Shown here: positions 24,854 through 36,550 of the stretch, piece by piece | Numbering within the stretch: the stretch's first letter is position 1 | Layout: each line of letters opens with the position of its first letter | Origin: Dreissena polymorpha | Taxonomy: Eukaryota > Mollusca > Bivalvia > Myida > Dreissenidae | DNA length: 64,000 nucleotides | NCBI RefSeq assembly: GCF_020536995.1 | Contig: NC_068357.1 | Span: 64,023,721-64,087,720 of the forward strand | Direction of reading: 5' to 3' | Program-made: the position numbers and the translations under genes | The notes under the pieces: generated by a model | The model's database searches: none | What the model was told of the DNA's origin: nothing | The model's input: the letters and a program-made list of their open reading frames with translations, nothing else

Positions 24854-25691
24854 TTATGCATTAATCCCCTTTTTCTCAGAGCGAGGCTCAAATGTTTCAT
24901 AGCAAGAAGTCCTCTCTGTATTGCAAGTAACCGATTGACAACAATCTGATGTGGCTCACGGACACTAAACACAACACAAAATATGCAACAAACCTTAACT
25001 TTGCAATAAGATTTTCGTATTTGATTGGCTGCCCTCTGGGAAAACGGAGCTTTTTTATGGGCGGACATGTCGTTCCAGATTGGCCTGTGCAGTCCGCACG
25101 GAAATATTGGACGGAAATATGTTCATGCACTTACTATGTACATCATCAAATCTATTAAACAATGCTTATTCACCGGTATAGTGAACCAGTTTGAATCATT
25201 ATGTGCAAGTATCAATAAAACAAACCATTTTGATTCATAATATGAAACAACCCGTTTGATTTATTATGTGCAAATACCACAGTGAAACAGACGATTTTGA
25301 TTTATTGTGTGAACATATCACAGTAAAACATGTCATTTCGATTGATTATGATTGTGAAAATATCACGGTGAAACAGACAACTTTGATCAAAGATCACACC
25401 ATTAAACGATACTGGTTGGACTTTTCGCCATTATAACCTTTTCCCAAAGTTTTTAACGAAACGCTTTACGATTTTTGTGAGTCAACCTATATGACCTACA
25501 TATGAAGTTAGCAATTCGTTCCCGTCCATTGTTTTTTGGCGAATTTTTGGGTCTTACAATTAGAAATTTTCTCTATGATAACCGTTTTCCGGATGTGTTT
25601 TCTACGCAACGCTTTCAGATATTGAGCCGATATTTGGTACGTGAGTCTACCTATATGATCTGCATATGAAGTGTGAAATTTGTTTCATTTT

Positions 25692-27440
25692 TATGCTCCC
25701 CCAAAATTAATTTTGGGGGGAGCGAATTAGTCGCCGCTTCGTCTGTCCGTGCGTCTGTCTGTCCGTCCGTGCACAATTTTTTGTCCGGGCTATTTCTCAG
25801 CAACTAATGACCGGAATTCAATGAAACTTTATGGAAAGCTTCACTACCAAGAGGAGATGTGCATATTATCAGCGGGTTTTGGTCGGATGATTTTTCACAG
25901 AGTTATGCCCTTTTAAATTTTCCATTAACTATACATATAGTGCAGTTCTTGTCCGGGCTATTTCTAAGCAACTAATGACCGGAATTCAATGAAACTTAAC
26001 GAGAAGCTTCACTACCAAGAGGAGATGTGCATATTATCAGCGGGTTCTGGTTAGATGATTTTTCACAGAGTTATGGCCCTTTGAAATTTTCCATTAACTG
26101 TACATATAGTGCAATTCTTGTCCGAGCTATTTCTAAGCCACTAATGACCGGAATTCAATGAAACTTTATGGGAAGCATCACTACCAAGAGGAGATGTGCA
26201 TATTATCAGCCGCTTCTCGTCGGATAATTTTTCACAGAGTTATGGTCCTTTGAAATTTTCCATTGTACATATAGTGCAATTCTTGTCCGAGCTATTTCTC
26301 AGCAACTTAATACGGGAATTCAATGAAACTTTATGGGAAGCTTCACTACCAACAGGAGATGTGCATATTATCAGCCGGTTATGGTCAGATGATTTTTCAC
26401 AGAGTTATGGCCCTTTGAAATTTTCTATAATAAACTGTACATATAGTGCAATTCTTTTCCGGGCTATTTCTCCCCAAATACTGACTGGCATTCAATGAAG
26501 CTTTATGGGAAGCTTTACTACCTTGAGGAGATGCGCATGTTATTTGTGGGTTCTGGTGAGATGATTTATTTAGAGAGTTATTGCCATTTGAAATTTTTAA
26601 GTTGCTTAACCATCCATCGTATTATTTTGTACAAAGTTATGCCCCTCAAGACGTTTGCTTTTATCTGAATATACATGTATATTGCAATAAAAAACCTTTG
26701 AGGAGCATCACCCGTCTCCGACGGTTTCTTGTTGGCGAAGTTATGGGCATTGGACTTAAAAATTAATTGTATTGTTACCTATTTCAGGATTTTTTATTAC
26801 GCAAATGTTTCAGATAATGTGATGATTAGTGGTATTTGAGTCTATCCACATGGCTTTAAGATGAAGTGCGAGCTTCGTTTTGGTCAACTGATTTTTTTGG
26901 CTAATACTTATGAGCCTTGATTTCTCTAAAATTGCTGCTGTATGACTTCAAAGCGCATTGTGTTTAACAAACGCAGCTCTTGTTCCAAATGATATATGGG
27001 CCGAATGCAAAACTGTGTCACGTGGGGTCATAAACTAGGTCACTAGGTCAAATTAAAAAAAAAACAAGTCTATTGTTTTGCCAAATTATCAAGAAACTTG
27101 CTCAGAATATTTGTTAAACATCGTAATATATAAACATGCCTAGTTAAAAATGGTTCCCGTCCGTTGAAAAACATGGCTACCAGAGGACAAGACAGTTTTC
27201 CTTACATGGCTATAGTGATACCTTGTGAACACTTTAGACCTCACATTCTTTTGTCCGATCTTCTTGAAACTTCGTGTTCTCATCATATCTCAGGTCAATC
27301 CAGTTTGTTAAAAAAAACTATGACTGCGAGATGTTTCAGCTTGGCTATAAATTTTGTCAAATGTGCAATTTTGAGACACATGCTGCTTCTTTCTGAAGAT
27401 AAGAACAACTATTTAAATGAAAACTATATTGTGTGGTTTT
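25692..27440. mobile_element. Bivalve-type interspersed element with ATGCTCCCCC end and 168-bp tandem core (copy A)
   Basis: Starts with a strong palindrome (gctcccccaaaattaattttggggggagc). Next come GTCTGTCCGT microsatellite-like words. Then about five units of roughly 168 bp (starts near 25781, 25949, 26118, 26283, 26455) each carry GTCCGGGCTATTTCTCAGCA and AGAGGAGATGTGCATATTAT. A following segment holds GAGCATCACCCGTCTCCGAC, and then a second repeat-like segment (GAAAAACATGGCTACCAGAG) to about 27440. Open frames here are repeat-derived. Non-autonomous; family name not known to me. Confidence 0.7.
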
Positions 27441-29410
27441 GTTGTAATTAACGATGATGATGATGATGATAATGGTGGTTTACTGGTTATGGAGCATGAA
27501 AAATGGACAACAAACAAATTTCTCATCATATTAATTTATATTCCAACTGAATATTCCAATTAATTAATTTTTTCCACACATTTATTGGTCAAACATCATG
27601 AAAGCAGATCATGTCAGAAAATATTCATTAAAGCGAGTATATACGATTTTTTTATATGTGTTAAATTGTAATAAATTGATAAAATATGTTACAATAACAC
27701 AAAATAGGCAAGAAAAAGTATATGTTAAATACGAATTTCATAAAATGCAGCAAATGCGCCCCGAGTCGATTGTGACAAACATATTTTCTTACAATAACCG
27801 AAGCATTCGTATTTTTATTAGGAACACAGTTAGTGTTCGTGTGTCGTTTGAATAAATATCTTTGAATACATTAAAAATGAACCGTTGAACTAAGTTTAGA
27901 TTCACATTGTACATGAATGATATACATGCTGGCGAATTTGACTGTACAGCCGTTTTTGATTTCAGAATTAAATATCTGGCTTATTTCGCATTTTTCGACA
28001 CATGTTCTTCTGAACTTTTATTTTATTTTATATTGAAATATAAAGTTTTTTACACATCTTATATAAATTCATTTATATTTGACAAAATCGTATATACTCG
28101 CTTAAAGTCCCAGTGGAGTGCATTGGAATCATCTGCACTGTCGTTTCATTGACATGACTGATATTTATGTTTTATGGCGTTCGTTTTATTTATTCATATA
28201 ATTGAAAGCAATAAAACATAATGTCAACAAATAAACATTTTTCATTTCTTCATATTACAGTTGCTTTTTAAAAGATGCTGGTATATGAGGAAAAAGCAAA
28301 CACAACACATTTAAAAACACAGGTGAATTTTCATGTATTTCGTGACTCTATAATTGAAATTAAATAAAACATATGTTTAAGAAGATGTTCCACAATAATT
28401 ACTCTACATTTTCCATTTAATGTCTTTTAAACAATGCTACAATATTATGGCTAAAGTTGAATCAATATTAATGCATTCATTGAGACACAAAACATGACAA
28501 ATTCAAAATTTGTACATTTCCCCTCCCAAGACTGACCCAAGAAAATTTGAGTGACCCCACTATTTTCTTATTATTGTTTTTCTTCTAAAATTCTTGGGTC
28601 CCATTCCACTGCATCAGACCCATATCCCCGGTACCATGAGGTGGTGCATAGATGGAATCAGTACTGAAATTGTGTTGATTTATCAAGACAAGAGAGACTG
28701 ATTAATCCGTTAATCATGATGAAATATGTGTATTGTATTGTTGACTTGAGCATACATATTCATGCTATAAATTTAACCACACTTAGTTTTGATATACCTT
28801 TAAATAACAACCATAAAAAGACACAAATGGTATTGTAAAACATACACAAACAATAGATAGTATAAATACGTCATAACATTTATTTATTTGTACACATACA
28901 AAGGCGTTGAATTAAAGACTGGGAGATAAAGACATACTGTGGTGGAAACGTCCCAAGCATGTTTTAGTAACAATCTCAATGCAAGATTGACATAAGGTCT
29001 ATGCATTCCCGTTGTGACCCAGCCTTAAGTATCAATTTAACAGACTACATAAATATTGAGCAGATGAATATTTGCGATATGTAACTACAAAATCAAATAA
29101 GATAAAATGCTTCATTACAAACATATGTTTCGTTTTGTTGTATCTAACCAAAACATAAACTTTGAAATGAAATGGTAACATAATGTGTGTTAACATTCAG
29201 GGGTTTGGGTGTACAAAAGTCAAGCTTTCGCTATACAATTTTCATTGATACATTTGTGAGCAGGTCAACTTAATGAGACATGTGCATAAATGCTTAACAT
29301 TAATATCTGATGTAGAATACCTTTAGTTTATAATTGGTTGCTTTTATAAGTTCATAATATGTAACATGATCATTATCTTTTTAAAGCAACATGTTCACCA
29401 AATAAAAATC
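27441..29410. other. Non-coding stretch of copy A
   Basis: Well conserved between the two copies (27441-29410 with about 39330-41305), but I find no supported gene apart from the short exon-like segment listed at 28601-28672. Confidence 0.4.
28601..28672 (-). other. Exon-like segment of unknown origin (copy A; repeated at about 40488-40559)
   Basis: On the minus strand an acceptor-like acacaatttcag is followed by an open segment ending in a stop. It contains DSIYAPPHGTGDMGLMQWNG. In copy B one residue differs (I to N). It could be a terminal exon of an unidentified minus-strand gene, an alternative last exon, or chance within 3' UTR. No partner exon was identified. Confidence 0.22.
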
Positions 29411-29415
29411 CTTTA

Positions 29416-29592
29416 TTATGAGGCACACTCTGTGAAACGGGACTTTAATTCATGTGCGTAATGTCATCCTATATTAGCCTGTTCAGTCTGCACGGGCTAA
29501 TCAGCAAAACAAATTTTTGCTTTTATGGTAATTTTCATTTCTTAATGAAAATCCATATTAGGCAGAGAGTGTTGTCCCTGAGCCTGTGCTGT
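29416..29592. mobile_element. Foldback MITE, shortened (copy A)
   Basis: Carries ATTAGCCTGTTCAGTCTGCA, cgggctaatcagc, tttatggtaattttcattt and gagtgttgtccctgagcctg. The right arm is lost. Counterpart at 41310-41484. Confidence 0.72.
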
Positions 29593-29684
29593 GCAAATCA
29601 AATTTTGGTACAAAATTAATGTTCATTTACCCACTGAATGACAGATAAACAAAACCTGTTATTCAAACACAAAATTAAAACAAG

Positions 29685-30248
29685 AGGGCCATGATGGCTC
29701 TGAATCGCTTACCTGACAGAAGTTTTACTATGATTTGACCAGATGACCTACTTTATGACCTCAGATGACCCATAAACAATCCCAAGTCAGATTTGATCAA
29801 TTAATACATTCTGACCAAATTTCATTAAGACATGATGAAAACTGTAACCTCTATTGTCTACACAAGTTTTTTTTTAAACTTTGACCTTGTGACCTAGTTT
29901 TTGACCCTAGATGACCCAAATTCGATCCCAACCCAGATTTTAACAAGACAAACATTCTGACCATATTACATTAAGATCTGATGAAAACTGTGACCTCTAT
30001 TGTCTACACAAGGTTTTTCTATTATTTGACCTAGTGACCTAGTTTCTGACCCCAGATGACCCAAATACAATCCCAATCTAGATCTCATCAAGATAAACAT
30101 TCTGACCAAATTTCATAAAGATTGGATGAAAACTGTGACCTCTACTGTCTACACAAACAAATTGTTGACAGACGCACGCACGCACGCACAACAGACATCA
30201 CACAGTCACATAAGCTCACCATGTCACTTTGTGACAGGTGAGCTAAAA
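29685..30248. mobile_element. Bivalve-type element with GAGGGCCATGATGGC start and tandem GACCT core (copy A)
   Basis: Starts AACAAGAGGGCCATGATGGC and ends CACTTTGTGACAGGTGAGCT. Between them are about three units of roughly 140 bp, each with GATGAAAACTGTGACCTCTA, TTGTCTACACAA and repeated TTTGACCTAGTGACCTAG words. A short (CGCA)n tract lies at about 30170. Non-coding. Counterpart at 41567-42132, where the CGCA tract is shorter. Confidence 0.78.
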
Positions 30249-31619
30249 AGGATAAATACAACAAAATACCCTTTTCTTCACCTGATACAATTTGCTTGCT
30301 AGATATAGTGTTATAAAATAGGAAGAGATAGATTGTTTCATATATTTACAATATTTGTATAACATCATATTTAGTCATACCTGCATCATGTTTGTTGTGT
30401 TATTTTGGCTGTGTACAATAGTAGGTATGTGTCAAACAAATTTACATAATTTGGTTTGGTTTTTTACTATAAAATCTTCCACCACCACCTTAAAGTATGA
30501 ATTAAAGAACTTCATCATAAGAGTTGTTCATAAGGTAACACCATGTGGTTATCATTGCAAACACACCAGAATTTGGTCATGACCACTGATACAAAATATA
30601 GTCTTATGAGATGCATCATGCAAAAATGGGCATTCTTACATATCTGAAGAGAGTAGCTCCTGCTATGTCTCTGTATCTATATACTCTGATAGTGACTCAT
30701 AATGTCAGTGAATGGGACCAAAAACAATGTGTAACTTTATAGCAGACAGGTAAGCTCCTCACAATCCAGAGGATTCTAGTCTGGAGCTACACTGGCAACA
30801 TATTGCATAATACCTATTTTAGCAAAATGCAGCTAACATTTCTCTATTGCTTATGTAGAATTTGTTCATGCAAAATAAACAAATCACAATAAATAATATT
30901 TACGGAAGAAAAAGCTTTATAAAAAAAAATAACCTTTGCCCAAATAGCTAACATGTATTTGTAAATAGTGAGTAAATTCAAAGTTGAAATATAAAGTTAT
31001 TAACATAAGAAATTTGGAAAAAAATGAAACAATAAAAACCCTTCTTCCAAAAACAAGTGTATAATAAAGTCTTAAATAGAAACCTAGCTTAGAAAAAACA
31101 AAACAAATTCTATATGAAAACTTTTAAGACAATGGAATGCCAATAAATACTTTAATAATATTTAAACCCATCATAAAATAGAATATCATATTTGCTGTTC
31201 TACTAGTTGCACACATATTGTTGCACTTCATTATTGATTTTAAGCCCCCACTTTGCCAAAACTTGTTCATTGAATATTAAAATTTGGTATTTAAGTCATA
31301 AGGAAGGAACATGTTGTTTTTATCCCTGAAACTGTTTTGTTTGAAAGATATACCTTAAAAGTATGTTTAAGTTCAAAAGCTCTTGGCACAAATGAAAACT
31401 ATAGTCAACTGCACAAAATTAGTGTCCTCTTTTGTATTTCCCCCAGAGGCATCAAAAGCGTGCACATGTATGGAAACTGTATGAGCAGGGCATTGGGAAA
31501 AATGCATGTGCATTAATTGATGTCCCAGATTCCGAATTGTTTAATTTTCTAGTATTTCTAACAGTGGAGCTTTACGCAATAACAAACTTCACTGCAGTAT
31601 GACTAGACTGTGAGATGGT

Positions 31620-31690
31620 CTACAGTTCATCTGATACATGTGAAAACCCCTCTTCCAGCTGCTTCAAGGCTCTCTCCATGCTGCTCATAA
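31620..31690 (-). pseudogene. Orphan duplicate of the last TXNDC12 coding exon (copy A)
   Basis: 71 bp, from an intact acceptor (gtttcag) to the TAG stop. It encodes the same C-terminal peptide, MSSMERALKQLEEGFSHVSD-EL, as the exon at 43430-43500. Only one synonymous change is seen (AGA for AGG). No other TXNDC12 exon is present in copy A, so it is an exon without its gene. In principle it could serve as a second terminal exon for transcripts reading through copy B, 12 kb downstream of the normal one. Preserved splice site and frame do not prove use, because the duplication may simply be young. Confidence 0.85.
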
Positions 31691-31711
31691 CTGAAACATA
31701 CCCCAATGAAG

Positions 31712-31945
31712 GTGTCAAAATAGGGGAAAAGGGTGTGATGTACATGTGCCTCAAGTGTGGTTCCAGATTAGCCTGTGCAGTTCCTCTTGACTAGATTTTC
31801 TTAAAGAAGAGATTTCTTTTACACGAAAAATACAATAAATGCAGAAAGTGACATCACTGATTAGCCTGTGTGGACTTGACAGGCTAATCTGGGACAACAC
31901 TTTATGCAGATGACTTAAGCCTGTTTTTTTTAGCACAAGGCTTAT
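31712..31945. mobile_element. Foldback MITE (copy A), next to the orphan exon
   Basis: Carries CCAGATTAGCCTGTGCAG, a divergent centre, and the mirror GACAGGCTAATCTGGGACAA with an aagcctgtttttt end. Counterpart 43536-43762. Confidence 0.75.
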
Positions 31946-32397
31946 TAATAAATGTTGTGCCATAGTACATGTATGTTAAGACAAGTGAACATTTTACCAA
32001 ACTTTATAGAAAATTGCTTTATGGACAAGTCAAAAAAGCTTTTTTTTTCAAACATGGGCAAACATGAATATTGCCACTCCAGAAAATATTACATAAGGTG
32101 AAAATCTACAGATTATACCAGCAACAAACACAGAAAAGATTATACTTAACCTAATTAGTAAAAATGTTAAGATATACCTGATTTGTTTGTAACAGCACAT
32201 CATAGACATGAAGGTTAACATAATATTTTCATGTAACACATTACCACAACCAGCAAGACTGATGTACATGTTCTCAGAACACATTACTAGTTTAATCTTC
32301 CATTTATTTTTTTAATTTGTTCCACATATTTAATTCTTTAAACACCAAAACAAGTGTTTTTCAATACCCAATTGTTGAAGCCGACTGAACATTTGTG

Positions 32398-32650
32398 TCT
32401 TGTTCTGATAAAACTGGGCTTCATTCATGTGCGTAAAGTGTCGTCCCAGATTAGCCTGCGCAGTCCGCACAGGCTAATCAGGGACGACACTTTCCGCTTA
32501 AACTTGATTTTTGGTAAGAAGGGACTTCCTTCAAACTAAAAATACCATAAAAGCGGAAAGTGTCGTCCCTGATAAGCCTGTGCAGACTGCAAAGGCTAAT
32601 CTGGGATGACACTTTACGCACATGAATTAAGACCCGTTTTCTCAGAACAA
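32398..32650. mobile_element. Foldback MITE, full-length and close to consensus (copy A)
   Basis: The best-preserved member in the window. The left arm has AAGTGTCGTCCCAGATTAGC and GCACAGGCTAATCAGGGACG. The centre has tttttggtaagaagggactt. The right arm has AAAAGCGGAAAGTGTCGTCC and ends cgttttctcagaac. The copy B member (44212-44405) lacks about 58 bp of the right arm. Confidence 0.88.
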
Positions 32651-32661
32651 CACACATTTGA

Positions 32662-33213
32662 GCCTTGCTCTGGGAAAACCAGACTTAATAAATGCACACA
32701 TACAGTGTAGTGTTGTCCCAGACTATCTTGTGCAGTCAACAAGGCTTCAAGGCTCATCTGGGACAAAATTTTCCACCTAAACTGGCATTTTTATAATAAG
32801 AGACTTCCTATTAACCAAAAATACAAAAAAAAACAAGGGCTGTTTGTAAAACATGCATGCCCCCCATATGAGCTGTCAGTTGTAGTGGCAGCAATTGTGT
32901 GAGTACGTTTTTTGTCACTGTGACCTTAACCTTTGACCTAGTGACCTGAAAATCAATAGGGGTCATCTGCGAGTCATGATCAATGTACCTATGAAGTTTC
33001 ATGATCCTAGGCCTAAGAGTTATTGAGTTATCATCCGGAAACCATTCGGTGGACGGACCGACGGACGGACTGACATGTGCAAAACAATATACCCCCTCTT
33101 CTTCGAAGGGGGGCATAATAAGAAAGTGTTGCCCCTCAGGTTAGCCAAAGCAGGTAACAAAGGCTAATACACAAAGCATTAAGCCCCATTTTTCCAAAGC
33201 AAGGCTCATTTGC
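32662..33213. mobile_element. Foldback MITE interrupted by a later insertion (copy A)
   Basis: The outer MITE runs from gagccttgctctgggaaaac to ccaaagcaaggctc. It is split at about 32826-33118 by another repeat. Copy B (44415-44889) has the MITE without the insertion but with an expanded 18-bp unit. Confidence 0.82.
32826..33118. mobile_element. Bivalve-type element with ATGCCCCCC ends, single core unit
   Basis: Reads caagggctgtttgtaaaaca, ATGCATGCCCCCCATATG, one core unit with CTTTGACCTAGTGACCTGAA and AATAGGGGTCATCTGC, a short GGAC-rich tract, and an end hairpin CCCCCTCTTCTTCGAAGGGG. Short inverted ATGCCCCCC words lie at both ends. The empty site in copy B is aaaatacaataaaataagaa. The same family occurs at 61129-61688 with three core units. 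Confidence 0.82.
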
Positions 33214-34213
33214 ATTCACATCAAGTAGTGAGGCTGTAAGTATGGTAAGTATGATAAGGAAACAGAAAACTCTGGTAGCAAATATGGTTCCGTGTATTGG
33301 AGTATTGAATACAATAAATGGGGGGGGGGGGAGGGGAGGGGGTAATAATACTAAAGAAAAACATTTCACTATGTCTCTATACTTCTCAGTCATTTTTCTT
33401 ATAAATTAAGATGCCTAATACAAAATTTAAAGCAACAAACTTCAAATGTATTAAACAAACGGTTTAACATATTCTGCACTAATGCATCTACTGGTAAAAA
33501 ATATGTCTTATGTCATGGGAAGCATAGCTCCTGTCTCATGAGCTCCTGTCTCATGAGCGGACAGAGTAGCATCTGAGCAGACTGCAAGGATGCACAGTTT
33601 GGTCGGGGCAACGCTGGGCATATATGGTATAAGATCCATTTTCGCATGACGACTGGGATGTATAAATTACATTTTGTCCCGACACATGCTATTTGGAAAG
33701 CGGTTATCATAAATAAGCAAAACCTTAGCACGGATAATCATAGACCATCGATAATCCACTGTATGTCGTTTTACGCATCCAGTGGGTCGCATTGTATATA
33801 GCATACTATATCTAAATAATGCAAGCTCATATGATACTCTGGTCGAGCCTCCAGCTCTGGGCGCATAGAGAATCACTGATACCCGTATCAGTCAAATTTA
33901 TCTCGCATTGTTTTATTTATACAGGTTCTGTCGTTGCTATAGAAGAAGGCACTGCAAATAAATAAACAGATGTAGTGTGTAAATCAGTTTTTTGACGCAG
34001 GTTTGCAATAGAATTTAGGAATTTAAGAAATTAAAATCACTTGGACTATCAATGCAGGTAAGCTAAGATTTTGTGTTGTAAGAAATAACAAGTCCCTGTG
34101 TTATTATTGCGGACGAAATGATACTTTTTCCGACTACTGTTCGATTGGTGTAAATATGTCCTTCACTAAGTGTTAGGAAATTATGAGCCTAAAACAATTA
34201 ACGCTTTAACTGC

Positions 34214-34461
34214 ACGCTACTGTGAGCCTTATTCTTGGAATACTAGGTCAAGATTAGCCTGTGGTGTTCGCACAGGTTAACAGGCTAATCAAGGACGACA
34301 CTTTCCGCTTTTATGAATTTTTTGTTGAAAGGGAGACTCTTCTTAGCGAAAATCCAGTGTAGGCGAAAAGCGTAGTCCCTTATAAGCCTATGCACAGGCT
34401 AATATAGGACGACATTTAACGCATGTGCATTAAGCCCGGTTTTCCCAGAACGAGGCTCAAA
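34214..34461. mobile_element. Foldback MITE (copy B)
   Basis: Counterpart of 21560-21801. It keeps AGATTAGCCTGTGGTGTTCG and the mirrored arm. Confidence 0.8.
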
Positions 34462-35172
34462 TCAACCAACTATAAAACGTATGCCGACACTTGTCGTGAC
34501 TTTCACTGACGAATACACAAGTCATGATTTTATCTTGCGATCACACTTGTTATCATTAAAACATAGGATCTTTAGTTTGTGATTAATTGGACTAAAAATT
34601 TAACACGAAATGTTCTACACATCTCAAAATTGCTGTACAATGGACTCCCGATGAAACTGGTCATGCAGCAGACAATTTCCACGGACATTTCCTATTTCCA
34701 ACCTTGTCAAAAATTATTAAGACTTCCAAAGGCTATTTAAATTGACAAGTAAACTTGAAATATGTCTGAACTACTCATTATATCCCATTTGGGTACTTAA
34801 GAATTAACACTACTTAAACTACTTCAACTAATTGTATCATCTTAAATAGCGACCCTTGAAAAATTACGCGCCATAGAGATAATTAGCAGGAAAAATAATG
34901 GCACAAATGATGACGCACGGTCAAAGATTGTTTAGCATGTCTAGCATTAAAGGCCCGTGTGCATATTGACCCGAGCACGGTGGAATTTAATAATCATGAG
35001 CTTTATATTGACACAGAAGTGCGTTCAAAATGTTGATATTGAAAATTTAATAGCAAAATCAGCTTACAGGTATTTACTTACATTTAATGACACTGCGATC
35101 CCATAAGTCACATATTACCAATGGTAAACATTCAATTTCAACATATCTTGTTTACAGAAAAATCCGAATATT

Positions 35173-35301
35173 GCTAAACAAAGCATGCAGATGGTGTCGC
35201 GTTGCATGTGGAATAAGGACACGGACACTTTTGCCGAGGCGGTGTTTCACACTGCTGATGTTCACGCCATCGCCACATTGTATGCTCTCTATTTTGAATA
35301 A
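35173..35301 (+). pseudogene. Truncated Tctex1/DYNLT-family gene (copy B)
   Basis: Only the last 42 codons and the stop remain, from AKQSMQMVSRCMWNKD to LYALYFE, identical in protein sequence to copy A. The deletion joins sequence matching 22529 directly to sequence matching 23084 and removes 554 bp, including the start codon, N-terminal extension and half the Tctex1 domain. The putative upstream exon and its donor survive. No start codon in frame remains. Confidence 0.92.
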
Positions 35302-35990
35302 CATATGTATATGATTGTGATATGTATTTATTTCAGCTGACTAAAATTGATTTTCTATATCACACATGACTACGATATCTTATTTCCTCATGTTGAAACA
35401 TCGTAATATATAAACATATTATTCGCATATTGTATACGTTTTGCTAAAATCATTTTGAAATACATGTATTTATACTAATAAACAGTAAAACTTGTGATGT
35501 ATGGAATAGACGAGAAAAAATGTTTATAGACAAAACTAAGTGACCTCTACAACCCTATTACTTTGCCTTTGTGTTCGTCTTAGAAGTCTTAGATGTCGTT
35601 CGACCAAGGAATTGATACAAATGGATTGGTTTGCGCAAACACTTGTAGTTGCATAAACCATCAAATTTTACTAACCTATAATTAGTCAACTCATTTACAT
35701 TTTTACAAGTATCAACTGGTCATTTGCAAAATGTGATGGTTCTTACATAACAATCAATACTACAAATCAATAGAGTATATTAGGCATTGAACTTTTACTT
35801 AGTGCAGGCAATTATCGACTAAATGACAGCTCACCTACGCCGGAAGGATGACATGCATGCAACTACGAAATAAATTATTCATCGTTAGCCTCTGAGACTA
35901 AGTGGCTTTCGTAGAATGTGATTACTAGTATATCCACCGTTACATACCTTTCATCATGCGTTTCTTCAAGTGTTGAAACTTACCAATTAA

Positions 35991-36165
35991 TGAGCCACGC
36001 TCTGGCAAAAGCGGGCTTAATGCATTTGCGTAACGAGTCGTCCCATAATAATCAGGGACGACACTTGCCGTGTAGATTGGCGTTTCGTTTAAAAGATACT
36101 TCTTTAAAACGAAATATTCAATGAAAGCGGATGATGTAGTCCTGTGCGGACTGCGGCAAAAATTT
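35991..36165. mobile_element. Foldback MITE, internally deleted (copy B)
   Basis: Counterpart of 23941-24115, nearly identical. Confidence 0.75.
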
Positions 36166-36550
36166 AGTTGAACGCGTAAGATACGCGGGTCATTGATGTA
36201 AGCAACAGGTACAGTTAATCTGTCATCTTCTTTGTTATGGACATACGTTGCCAAAATCTCGAAACAAAACATCAATTCTATAAGCAAACGTGGACTAAAC
36301 TGATCGTGATTTAGATTCAGGTCGATGCTAGCAGCAATTGTATCAGTGTAGGCTGTTATCTTACACTGAGTGCATCGCTTCCATTATTTATACAAGTGGA
36401 AAAGTTGTCTCCAACGAATCAGGTACACTATAATTGCATTCAATGGGGAACATGTTTGATAGTACAAATCAATGTAAAGGTCAAAGTTGAAACGTAGATG
36501 TCTTCAAACACAATCAAAGTGACACATCAGCTGCACTGGCAGAAGGGAAA

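Larger units (their letters stand above)
20842..33494. repeat. Segmental duplication copy A (about 12.65 kb)
   Basis: Aligns in order with 33495-45157. Shared landmarks include: TATGTCTTATGTCATGGGAA at 20852 and 33502; the Tctex1 3' end at 23084 and 35173; ATGCTCCCCCAAAATT at 25693 and 37768; the TXNDC12 last exon at 31620 and 43430; and GGTTTAACATA-TCTGCAC just before each right end. Divergence by eye is a few percent with many small indels. Features only in A: a complete Tctex1 gene, a nested insertion of about 290 bp at 32826, and about 90 bp at 30430-30520. The boundary word CTGG.AAAAA lies at the left edge, the A/B junction and the right edge. Confidence 0.93.

Noticed and set aside
27164-27451. 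95-residue frame, also open in copy B at 39050-39337
   Set aside because: Lies in an interspersed repeat segment; conservation follows from the segmental duplication and no domain is visible.
27907-28152. 81-residue frame conserved in both copies (39793-40038)
   Set aside because: Low-complexity AT-rich composition, no motif; shared only because of the duplication.
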